From assembly GCA_938018045.1 (NCBI GenBank), contig CALIIP010000224.1, positions 1-5,724 of the forward strand: 5,724 nucleotides of DNA. Reading direction: 5' to 3'. Numbering within the stretch: position 1 is the stretch's first letter; each line of letters begins with the position of its first letter. This document shows, piece by piece, positions 1 through 5,393 of this stretch. The DNA comes from an uncultured Flavobacteriaceae bacterium (GTDB lineage: Bacteria; Bacteroidota; Bacteroidia; Flavobacteriales; Flavobacteriaceae). A program made the translations under genes and the position numbers. The notes below the pieces were generated by a model that did not search any database, was not told the origin of the DNA, and worked only from the letters and a program-made list of their open reading frames with translations.

Positions 1-417
1 TCTGGAATTAGAAATATCAGAAAGGAAAAGAATATTGCGTTTAAGAATGAAATTGATTTTTCTGTATTGAATAATGATAAGTCTTCAGCAAAATTTGATT
101 CAGTAATTAAAAAATTGGGGAATATCACTTCCATCAATTATGTGGATTCTAAAGTTGATGGAGCGTTAAGTTTTAGAGTGAAATCAAATGAATATTTTAT
201 TCCGTTTGGTGAAGCAATTGATGTTGAAGCAGAGAAGGAAAAGTTAGAAGAAGAATTGAAATACACGCAAGGATTCTTAATGTCTGTTCAGAAAAAGTTG
301 AGTAATGAGCGTTTTGTAAACAATGCTCCAGAGCAAGTAATTACGAACGAACGCAAGAAAGAAGCAGATGCTTTGGCAAAAGTTGAAACGTTAAAAGCGA
401 GTTTGGAATCGTTGTAA
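1..417 (+). CDS. valS: Valine--tRNA ligase, C-terminal part (5' end outside window)
   Basis: ValS charges tRNA-Val with valine in the cytoplasm. The frame is open from base 1 to the TAA at 415-417 (followed by a second in-frame stop, TAG), giving the last 138 residues, so the gene begins upstream of the window. The first part is the end of the anticodon-binding region; RNIRKEKNIAFKNEI near the start is typical of class Ia synthetases. The last ~65 residues are a charged, heptad-like stretch (EAEKEKLEEELKY onward) containing KLSNERFVNNAPEQVI and then ERKKEAD. This is the ValS C-terminal coiled-coil arm that contacts tRNA, and its F-NAP-V signature is highly diagnostic. An internal ATG-less start near base 67 is not a real start, because the homologous sequence continues upstream. 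The gene is followed at once by a strong terminator and is convergent with all other genes here. Confidence 0.95.
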   Translation, partial: SGIRNIRKEKNIAFKNEIDFSVLNNDKSSAKFDSVIKKLGNITSINYVDSKVDGALSFRVKSNEYFIPFGEAIDVEAEKEKLEEELKYTQGFLMSVQKKLSNERFVNNAPEQVITNERKKEADALAKVETLKASLESL

Positions 418-439
418 TAGCAAAAAACCATCAAACATA

Positions 440-476
440 AAAAGACCTCACAAATTTATAACTTGTGAGGTCTTTT
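440..476. terminator. Bidirectional Rho-independent terminator between valS and the minus-strand genes
   Basis: A perfect 14-bp inverted repeat, AAAAGACCTCACAA at 440-453 and TTGTGAGGTCTTTT at 463-476, encloses a 9-nt loop. On the plus strand the stem ends in four Ts, then ATCT. On the minus strand it ends in five Ts (443-439), then ATG. It lies 22 bases after the valS stop and 16 bases beyond the stop of the small lipoprotein gene arriving from the other side, so it most likely stops transcription in both directions. Confidence 0.9.
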
Positions 477-492
477 ATCTTAAATGCAATTA

Positions 493-651
493 TTACGCTA
501 CAACAGTAGTGTTTGCATTAGAAATATTTTCAATAGGATTTATAGTTGGCGTATCAACATCTCCAGTTAAACCACAACCTTTTGAGGCTTTACAAGAAGT
601 TAATGAGGCTGTTGCAAACACGAATACTAAAAGAATTGCTATTTTTTTCAT
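493..651 (-). CDS. Small lipoprotein, 52 residues, cysteine-containing, function unknown
   Basis: Direct reading of the minus strand gives ATG at 651-649 and TAA at 495-493, encoding 52 residues. The N-terminus MKKIAILLVFVFATASLTSC is a textbook lipoprotein signal: two lysines, a hydrophobic core (residues 4-14), and the lipobox L17-T18-S19-C20. C20 would be lipidated and become residue 1 of a mature peptide of only 33 residues. That peptide begins CKASKGCGLTGD, has a second cysteine at position 26 in a K-G-C-G-L motif, and then a Thr/Asn-rich tail (NANTTVVA). There is no further domain. The residue after the lipidated Cys is Lys, with no acidic export signal. The gene starts 23 bases after the stop of the substrate-binding-protein gene and has a -7-like element overlapping that stop, so it may be cotranscribed or expressed from its own promoter. 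I recognise no precise family. Confidence 0.8.
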   Translation of the reverse strand: MKKIAILLVFVFATASLTSCKASKGCGLTGDVDTPTINPIENISNANTTVVA

Positions 652-674
652 AATATATTTATTGTCTTAAAAAA

Positions 675-1544
675 TCAAAGATATATCTTTTTTACCAATT
701 TGTCTATATCTATAGTCGTATCAATAACGTTAAAGTCGACTAATTTATTTTGTACTGTTTTAATTAAAGTTCGAGAAATCGGTTTACCTTGATTCCAATC
801 GGTAATTGTAAGCCAATTTTTGATGTCTTCTTTCTCTAAATTGTATCGCATAGAAAATAAATCTATATATCGTTTCTTTTTTGAGAAAGTAGAGAGCATT
901 TTTACTTTATTATTTATTATTGATAGTACTTTCTTTACTTCATTATAATTATTTGCTAACACTTCATCTCTTACAGCAATCACAAAGCATGGCCAAGGAG
1001 TAGGGCAATCACCAATACGTCTAAAAGTACCATTGTCAACCAATGGTTTGGTTGTGAAATGTTCCCACATAAAATAGTCAGCTTCTCCATTTGTCAACGC
1101 ATCAACGCCTCCAAGAAGATTTCCTACGATTTCAAAATCTAAATCTGTTGTATTCCAACCTCTTTTTTGTGCATTAACAATTGCTAGTAACTGAGATCCA
1201 GAACCTATTCTGCTGATTGCAGGTTTTTTACCTTCTAAATCTTCAACTGTTTTATATTCAGATTCTGCGCCAACGTGAATCCCCCAAACAAGTGGAGAAT
1301 TGATGTAGGTTTGCACAATTTTACTTTTATTTCCGTTGATAATATCTTTGATGATACCTTCAGTAAGAATAATAGAAATGTCAATTTCTTTGTCTCGAAG
1401 TGCTTTACACATTGCACCTGTTCCTCCATGAAAATCTCTCCAAACTAAATCGATTCCTTCATCTTTAAATTCATCGTTCTCAATCGCCATATGCCAAGGC
1501 ATATTAAAATGTTCTGGAACGCCACCAATATTTAATTTTGTCAT
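675..1544 (-). CDS. Cytoplasmic NMT1/THI5-like (Ca3427-type) substrate-binding protein, no signal peptide
   Basis: This 289-residue protein has the type II periplasmic-binding-protein fold of the NMT1/THI5/SsuA superfamily. The protein starts straight into the first beta strand (MTKLNIGGVPEHFNMPWH), with no signal peptide, lipobox or membrane segment. Visible landmarks are the GGTGAM ligand loop (residues 40-45), the domain-2 loop SRIGSGSQ (111-118), a hinge-like FMWEHFTTKPLVD (158-170), and CPTPWPCF (180-187). The C-terminal third is helical and Lys-rich. The pattern resembles the Ca3427-like group, bacterial and fungal proteins first studied in Candida, whose ligand is uncertain as far as I know. 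The THI5 Cys cluster (CCCFC) that marks HMP-pyrimidine synthases is absent, so I do not call a thiamine enzyme. No ABC permease or ATPase lies nearby. The start is one base after the TAG of the nucleoside phosphorylase gene, implying coupled translation. The family is fairly certain; the role (cytosolic ligand sensor, carrier or enzyme) is open. Confidence 0.8.
   Translation of the reverse strand: MTKLNIGGVPEHFNMPWHMAIENDEFKDEGIDLVWRDFHGGTGAMCKALRDKEIDISIILTEGIIKDIINGNKSKIVQTYINSPLVWGIHVGAESEYKTVEDLEGKKPAISRIGSGSQLLAIVNAQKRGWNTTDLDFEIVGNLLGGVDALTNGEADYFMWEHFTTKPLVDNGTFRRIGDCPTPWPCFVIAVRDEVLANNYNEVKKVLSIINNKVKMLSTFSKKKRYIDLFSMRYNLEKEDIKNWLTITDWNQGKPISRTLIKTVQNKLVDFNVIDTTIDIDKLVKKIYL
676..683 (-). 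promoter_or_regulatory. Candidate Bacteroidota -7 promoter element for the small lipoprotein gene
   Basis: Read on the minus strand, this is TATCTTTG, a full match to the Bacteroidota -7 consensus TAnnTTTG. It would put the transcription start near 670 and leave a leader of about 18-20 nt before the ATG at 651. It overlaps the stop codon of the upstream gene (677-675). The -33 TTTG/TTG element is not well placed: the nearest TTG lies only 12 nt upstream, against the usual 17-23. This is therefore a half-supported promoter. Confidence 0.4.
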
Positions 1545-1545
1545 A

Positions 1546-2424
1546 CTATTTAACCAATTTATCTAATGTATATTTAATCAAATCATCTACTACTTTATAT
1601 GGATTGCTACTAAAAGTTCCGTTTGCTCTATTTGCAATAATTGCATTCATAGAAACGGCATTATGACCTAATAATTTCGACAATCCATATATAGCTGAGG
1701 TTTCCATTTCAAGATTTGTAATTCTATGATTATCAAACTTAAAAGTATCAATTTTACTATTCAGTGTTGAATCTTGTAGGGCAAGTCTTAATACGCGTCC
1801 TTGTGGACCATAAAATCCTGGAGCAGTTGCAGTAATGCCGGTAAATGTTTTATCAGAAAACAATGTTTTTGCTAATTCGCTTCCGTTTTCAATACAATAA
1901 GGTCTTGACTTTTTATCAGACCAATTTGTGTGATTGATAAACGCTTCTTCAATTTCTTTTTTACAGATATGCTCACAATCATACGAAAGTAGCATTCCGT
2001 CAAGTCCCATAGCATGTGAAGATAACAAATAACTATCAACAGGAATATCGTTTTGTAACGAACCAGAAGTTCCAATTCTAACAATATTTAGTGATGTATG
2101 TGCTTCTTTAATAGTTCTATTTTTCAAATCAATATTTACCAAAGCATCTAATTCATTGATTACGATATCAATATTATCAGGACCAATACCTGTAGATATC
2201 ACACTAATTCGTTTACCTCTATAAACTCCTGTTTGCGTTTTAAATTCACGCTTTTGAGTTTCGAATTCAACTGTGTCAAAGTGTTTTGTAACTTTTGAAA
2301 CTCTATCTTGATCACCAACAAATATGATTGTGTCAGCAATATTTTCTGGCAATAAATTAAGATGATAAATACTACCGTCTTTATTTAAAATAAGTTCTGA
2401 TTCTTTAATTTTCTGCGCCATCAT
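1546..2424 (-). CDS. Nucleoside phosphorylase, uridine-phosphorylase-like
   Basis: This enzyme of the PNP/UDP phosphorylase family (NP-I fold) would split a nucleoside with phosphate into base and (deoxy)ribose-1-phosphate in the cytoplasm. Its 292 residues compare with about 250 for E. coli Udp, the extra length coming from inserted loops around residues 100-110 and 165-180. Phosphate-site motifs are VGDQDR (36-41, G37/R41), R59 in KREF (as R48 of Udp), and RIGTSG (116-121, R116/T119). FYGPQGR (204-210) matches the FY-GQ-R segment that binds uracil in uridine phosphorylases (Q208, R210), and LEMETSA (238-244) is the ribose-binding E-M-E motif. A pyrimidine nucleoside is therefore the likeliest substrate. 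Two ATGs stand in tandem (2424 and 2421), and either may be used. The start overlaps the hydrolase gene by 17-20 nt, preceded by a purine-rich AGAGAGAA. One base separates its TAG from the next gene. The family is near certain; specificity is inferred from motifs. Confidence 0.9.
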   Translation of the reverse strand: MMAQKIKESELILNKDGSIYHLNLLPENIADTIIFVGDQDRVSKVTKHFDTVEFETQKREFKTQTGVYRGKRISVISTGIGPDNIDIVINELDALVNIDLKNRTIKEAHTSLNIVRIGTSGSLQNDIPVDSYLLSSHAMGLDGMLLSYDCEHICKKEIEEAFINHTNWSDKKSRPYCIENGSELAKTLFSDKTFTGITATAPGFYGPQGRVLRLALQDSTLNSKIDTFKFDNHRITNLEMETSAIYGLSKLLGHNAVSMNAIIANRANGTFSSNPYKVVDDLIKYTLDKLVK

Positions 2425-3364
2425 TTCTCTCTATTTTTCTTGTTTCTAAATGACCATCTATTAAGTTTAATAGCATTTCTGTATTTTGCATTTGAATAAA
2501 GTGACCTGTATTTTTTAATATGTGTAATGTTGTTTGCGGTCTTACTTTTTTGAATTTATCACAGCCATCCATTAGGTTTTGATAATCTGAATCTCCAACA
2601 ATTATAGTCACTTTTTTTATAATTTCATTATATTGAGGAGAGATTTTATCCAATCCTTCATTGTATTGTGTTCGTTCTTTTGAAGTTGTATACAATACTT
2701 TTGGTTGCGATAAAACATCAGTTCTAAAATTCAAAAATTCATTCGTTAAAAGTTCTGGTTTACTCACCATACTTTTTTTATACGATTCTCTTATAACACC
2801 TTTTGCTTTTGTTAAATGCATCAAGAAAGCAAAACCTTTCCCTATAACAGGAGTAGAAGCAACCTTATAAAGAATATCAGGATTTATTCCATAAAGCGGT
2901 GGAGCAACCATGATAAATGAATCGATTTTAAGATTATCTTCGACTGCCAATTGTGCAGTAGTAGACCCTCCAAATGAATGTCCAATTACAACAACATTTT
3001 TTAGTTCCAACCTATCAATTAATTGATGTACAAGTGCCGAATTTTCTTCAAGTGTATAGTTATAATTATTTGAAGACGTAAAACTATTTCCAAGTCTGTC
3101 AAATGCAGTAACTCGGTAATTTTTAGATAAATGATCTGTTATTAAATCCCAATCTTCGAGACATCCAGGAGTTCCGTGAATCAATAAAATATCTTGACCT
3201 TCTCCTTTTTGAATGTATCGTATTTTTTCTTTATTGATGTTTATAAATGTACCGTTTTTTGCAGTTACAGTGTCTAAATTTCCAACTTCAGAATAGCCTA
3301 ATAAAATAAGAGAAACAACAATTAATAAAAATATAATTGCCAACATTTTAAGTGATTTTTTCAT
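2405..3364 (-). CDS. Membrane-anchored alpha/beta hydrolase
   Basis: This is a 319-residue serine hydrolase of the alpha/beta-fold superfamily. Residues 1-24 (MKKSLKMLAIIFLLIVVSLI and on) form one N-terminal membrane anchor or uncleaved signal, so the enzyme probably faces the periplasm. The lipobox-like end is missing (GYSEVG, no Cys). Catalytic landmarks are the oxyanion segment IHGTPG (62-67), FDRLG (88-92), the nucleophile elbow GHSFGG with Ser130, the acid in VGDSD (D260, or D258), and His288 in NTGHF. Between strands 6 and 7, residues 160-245 form a helical, Lys/Tyr-rich lid. All triad residues are present, so it should be active; the substrate cannot be told (an ester, lactone or amide). 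The gene begins inside the stop of the SUI1 gene (TAATG, 1-nt overlap), with GGAGG only three bases before the ATG. Its 3' end overlaps the phosphorylase gene by 20 nt. The C-terminal tail (ETRKIERNDGAEN) is polar and looks dispensable. Confidence 0.88.
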   Translation of the reverse strand: MKKSLKMLAIIFLLIVVSLILLGYSEVGNLDTVTAKNGTFININKEKIRYIQKGEGQDILLIHGTPGCLEDWDLITDHLSKNYRVTAFDRLGNSFTSSNNYNYTLEENSALVHQLIDRLELKNVVVIGHSFGGSTTAQLAVEDNLKIDSFIMVAPPLYGINPDILYKVASTPVIGKGFAFLMHLTKAKGVIRESYKKSMVSKPELLTNEFLNFRTDVLSQPKVLYTTSKERTQYNEGLDKISPQYNEIIKKVTIIVGDSDYQNLMDGCDKFKKVRPQTTLHILKNTGHFIQMQNTEMLLNLIDGHLETRKIERNDGAEN

Positions 3365-3693
3365 TATCCTCCTACACGTTTTACTTTAAAACCTTTGACT
3401 GTCAAAAGTTCCATTATTTGGTCTCTATAATCTCCTTGAATAATTATTTTATCGTCTTTAAAACTTCCGCCAACACTCAATTTTGTCTTTAGTTCTTTTG
3501 CAAGTTTTTTAAAATCAGAAGTTGCGCCAGTATAACCTTCAAGAATAGTAATAGGTTTCCCTTTTCGTTTTTCATATTTGCAAATTATTGGATCTTCTTG
3601 CATCCAAATTTTCTCTGATTTATCGATAGTTTCTTTTATTTCGGATGGTTGATGATCTGGAAATAAATTTTTTAATTGGCCTTGTAAATCCAT
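3364..3693 (-). CDS. SUI1/YciH-family translation initiation factor (eIF1-like)
   Basis: This 109-residue protein is of the SUI1 family (bacterial YciH, related to archaeal aIF1 and eukaryotic eIF1), which binds the small ribosomal subunit near the P site and affects start-codon fidelity. The domain spans about residues 38-107: a basic entry RKGKPITILEGY (43-54), helix 1 (SDFKKLAKELKTKL), the conserved VGGSFKDDKIIIQGDYRDQI (74-93), and a final strand ending KGFKVKRVGG. The N-terminal ~35 residues (FPDHQPSEIKE onward) are acidic and probably flexible. Length fits the bacterial family (about 105-115). The start lies one base after the oxygenase TAA, and its TAA shares its last two bases with the hydrolase ATG, so it sits inside a tightly coupled string. 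I give no symbol because yciH is an E. coli label. Its role in bacteria is only partly understood. Confidence 0.92.
   Translation of the reverse strand: MDLQGQLKNLFPDHQPSEIKETIDKSEKIWMQEDPIICKYEKRKGKPITILEGYTGATSDFKKLAKELKTKLSVGGSFKDDKIIIQGDYRDQIMELLTVKGFKVKRVGG
3368..3372 (-). promoter_or_regulatory. Shine-Dalgarno-like GGAGG before the hydrolase start
   Basis: On the minus strand GTAGGAGGATAATG contains GGAGG three bases before the hydrolase ATG (3364-3362). It also encodes the closing Val-Gly-Gly of the SUI1 protein. SD sites are rare in Bacteroidota and this spacing is shorter than the usual 5-9 nt. It may aid reinitiation at the TAATG junction, or it may only reflect the Gly-Gly codons. 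Confidence 0.3.
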
Positions 3694-3694
3694 C

Positions 3695-4645
3695 TTACTT
3701 TTTAACCAATCCTAACTCTATCAAACGCTCATTTAGAAATTCTCCTGCAGTAATATCATCAAATTGTTTTGGGTTTTCATTGTCAATACAACTATCCAAA
3801 ACATTTAGTTTCATATCGCTCACTGGATGTAAGAAAAATGGAATTGAATAACGTGAAGTTCCCCACAATTCCTTTGGAGGATTCACAACTCTATGAATTG
3901 TTGATTTTAGTTTGTTGTTTGTATGTCTAGACAGCATGTCACCAACATTGATCATCAATTCGTTCGGTTCTGCCATAGCATCAAGCCATTCGCCATCATG
4001 TCTTTGCACTTGTAATCCTTTTCCTTGCGCTCCCATCAATAATGTAATCAAATTGATATCTCCATGTGCAGCTGCTCTCTCAGCATTTTTCGGTGCTGTT
4101 TTTATGGGCGGATAATGTATTGGTCTTAAAATTGAATTTCCGTTTTTGATATAATTATCAAAATAAGTTTCTTCTAAATTTAAGTGTAATGCCAATGCTC
4201 GTAAAACATATTTTGCTGTTTTCTCTAACATTTCGTAGGTTATTCTACCAACTTCATTAAATTTAGGAAGTTCTTTAACATCTACATTATCAGGATATTC
4301 ATCTTTATATTTTGAATTTTCATCAACATATTGTCCGAAATGCCAAAACTCCTTTAAATCACCTTCTTTTCTACCTTTAGCATGTTCTTTTCCGAATGCA
4401 GTATAACCTCTTTGTCCACCAATTCCTTCAATTTCATAGCCATACTTCACATCTTCTGGAAGGTCAAAAAAGTTTTTAATTTCGCTATATAAACTTTTAA
4501 TCAAATCATCACTTAAAAAATGGCCACTTAATGCAACAAAGCCTATTTCTTCATATGCTTTTCCTATTTCTGCTACAAACTTTTGTTTTCTATTTTCATT
4601 ATCTGACAAAAAATCAGACAAATTTACACTTGGTATTGCATTCAT
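3695..4645 (-). CDS. 2OG-Fe(II) oxygenase, isopenicillin N synthase family
   Basis: This 316-residue non-haem iron, 2-oxoglutarate-dependent oxygenase is soluble and cytoplasmic. Domain order is normal: a DIOX_N-type region (about 4-125, with IPSVNLSDF at the start and EIGFVALSGH at 33-42) and then the double-stranded beta-helix domain (about 170-275). The iron triad is complete: H194-x-D196 in AHGDINLITLL, and H251 in STIHRVV. R265-x-S267 in RYSIPFF is the 2-oxoglutarate or cosubstrate motif shared by IPNS-like enzymes and many 2OG oxygenases. GLQVQRHDGEWLDA is the usual strand pair in this family. It should therefore be active. The substrate is unknown: relatives include ethylene-forming enzymes, plant hormone oxidases, thymine-7-hydroxylase and many uncharacterised bacterial proteins. 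A beta-lactam role is unlikely because no ACV synthetase is present. It heads the five-gene run; the 43-nt gap upstream contains no convincing promoter, so it may be read through from the two envelope genes. Confidence 0.92.
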   Translation of the reverse strand: MNAIPSVNLSDFLSDNENRKQKFVAEIGKAYEEIGFVALSGHFLSDDLIKSLYSEIKNFFDLPEDVKYGYEIEGIGGQRGYTAFGKEHAKGRKEGDLKEFWHFGQYVDENSKYKDEYPDNVDVKELPKFNEVGRITYEMLEKTAKYVLRALALHLNLEETYFDNYIKNGNSILRPIHYPPIKTAPKNAERAAAHGDINLITLLMGAQGKGLQVQRHDGEWLDAMAEPNELMINVGDMLSRHTNNKLKSTIHRVVNPPKELWGTSRYSIPFFLHPVSDMKLNVLDSCIDNENPKQFDDITAGEFLNERLIELGLVKK

Positions 4646-4688
4646 AATGCTTTATTTTATGAGTTTAAAGGATAAATTTAAGTAAAAA

Positions 4689-5393
4689 TTATTTATTTTT
4701 CTTATAAATCGGAATAAGATACGAAACGGTATAGTTGAAACTAAAACCTGTATCGTTTAAATATACACGCTCAAAACCTGGAATGTATAGATTCTTGAAA
4801 TTTTCAGGTTGCTCTTGACTTATCATCTTTTTTAGACTGATGCTTGAGCCTAAATAAAGATTATTTAGAACTTCAACTTTAAGGCCAATTACAATTTCTG
4901 CCCAATGAGCAGTTAAGCCGTCAAATTCTATATTTGGTGAAACCGTATGTGCATCAAAATAAGTGCCATCAAAGTTTGGTTCGTAAGCGTTCAATGTTTG
5001 AGAAAAAGTACTGAATCCGTAGCGAATACCTGCATAAATTTCATTGCTCATCTTTCCCCAATTCTGATATAAATTGATGTTTGCACCTACTTTAAGAAAA
5101 CTTCCTTTGCTATTAAAATTAATATAATCTTCTTCAGTATCTCGTTCGTAAAAACCTATTTCAGCAGCTGCATAAATATTTTTTTTAATCCTAAAATCAC
5201 CAACAATTTCAAAACCTTTAATCTTATCATCAAAAATTGAAATGATAGGTTTGCTAATATCAAGACCTAATCGAAGACCATATTTGTCTTTTAGTTTGAT
5301 GCTGTCTTTTGGTATTTCTTCTTGTGTACTTGCTGAAAATGAGACAGCAAAAAACAATATGCTAATGCAAAATCTTGATATGTTCTGTTTCAT
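4689..5393 (-). CDS. DUF6048-like predicted outer-membrane beta-barrel protein
   Basis: This 234-residue exported protein has an N-terminal signal peptide: MKQNISRF, then a hydrophobic core ISILFFAVSFSAS (10-22), with cleavage likely around residues 20-23 before TQEE. The rest alternates polar and hydrophobic residues in short strands (YGLRLGLDISKPI, FEIVGDFRI, NIYAAAEIGFYE, SFLKVGANINLY, NEIYAGIRYGFS, HWAEIVIGLKVEV, NLYLGSSISLKK) with polar turns. It ends FSFNYTVSYLIPIYKKNK, so an 8- to 10-strand barrel in the outer membrane is a reasonable model. It resembles the DUF6048 family of Bacteroidota, usually found beside DUF6452; the assignment is from memory of the sequence pattern. It starts 32 nt inside the DUF6452-like gene in another frame, and this start is the one that gives the signal peptide. 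Function unknown. Confidence 0.75.
   Translation of the reverse strand: MKQNISRFCISILFFAVSFSASTQEEIPKDSIKLKDKYGLRLGLDISKPIISIFDDKIKGFEIVGDFRIKKNIYAAAEIGFYERDTEEDYINFNSKGSFLKVGANINLYQNWGKMSNEIYAGIRYGFSTFSQTLNAYEPNFDGTYFDAHTVSPNIEFDGLTAHWAEIVIGLKVEVLNNLYLGSSISLKKMISQEQPENFKNLYIPGFERVYLNDTGFSFNYTVSYLIPIYKKNK

Noticed and set aside
677..690. Perfect 14-nt palindrome AAAGATATATCTTT at the end of the binding-protein gene
   Set aside because: It is almost wholly A/T, has no loop room for a stable hairpin, and overlaps coding sequence and the -7 element; such palindromes arise easily by chance at this base composition. It could be an operator, but nothing else supports that.
1235..1429. Short minus-strand frames inside the binding-protein gene, and at 1872-2084 inside the phosphorylase gene
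   Set aside because: They are out-of-frame shadows of well-supported genes on the same strand, and their products resemble no protein family.
675..1544. Assignment as a THI5-like HMP-pyrimidine synthase for thiamine
   Set aside because: The CCCFC cysteine cluster is absent (only CPTPWPCF is present), and no thiamine gene or TPP riboswitch occurs in the window.
2661..2870. Open frame on the plus strand opposite the hydrolase gene (also 3645-3851 and 3912-4115 opposite the SUI1 and oxygenase genes)
   Set aside because: These lie antisense to clear protein families with complete motifs, have Cys/Phe/Ser-rich products typical of reverse-strand shadows, and show no start signals.
3695..4645. Isopenicillin N synthase proper, implying beta-lactam synthesis
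   Set aside because: Only the general fold, metal triad and RxS are shared; no non-ribosomal peptide synthetase or other pathway gene is present, and most bacterial members of this family have other substrates.
4646..4688. Promoter for the five-gene run in the gap before the oxygenase
   Set aside because: Minus-strand TAAATTTA resembles TAnnTTTG imperfectly, and no TTTG lies at the expected distance upstream, so read-through or a promoter further upstream is as likely.
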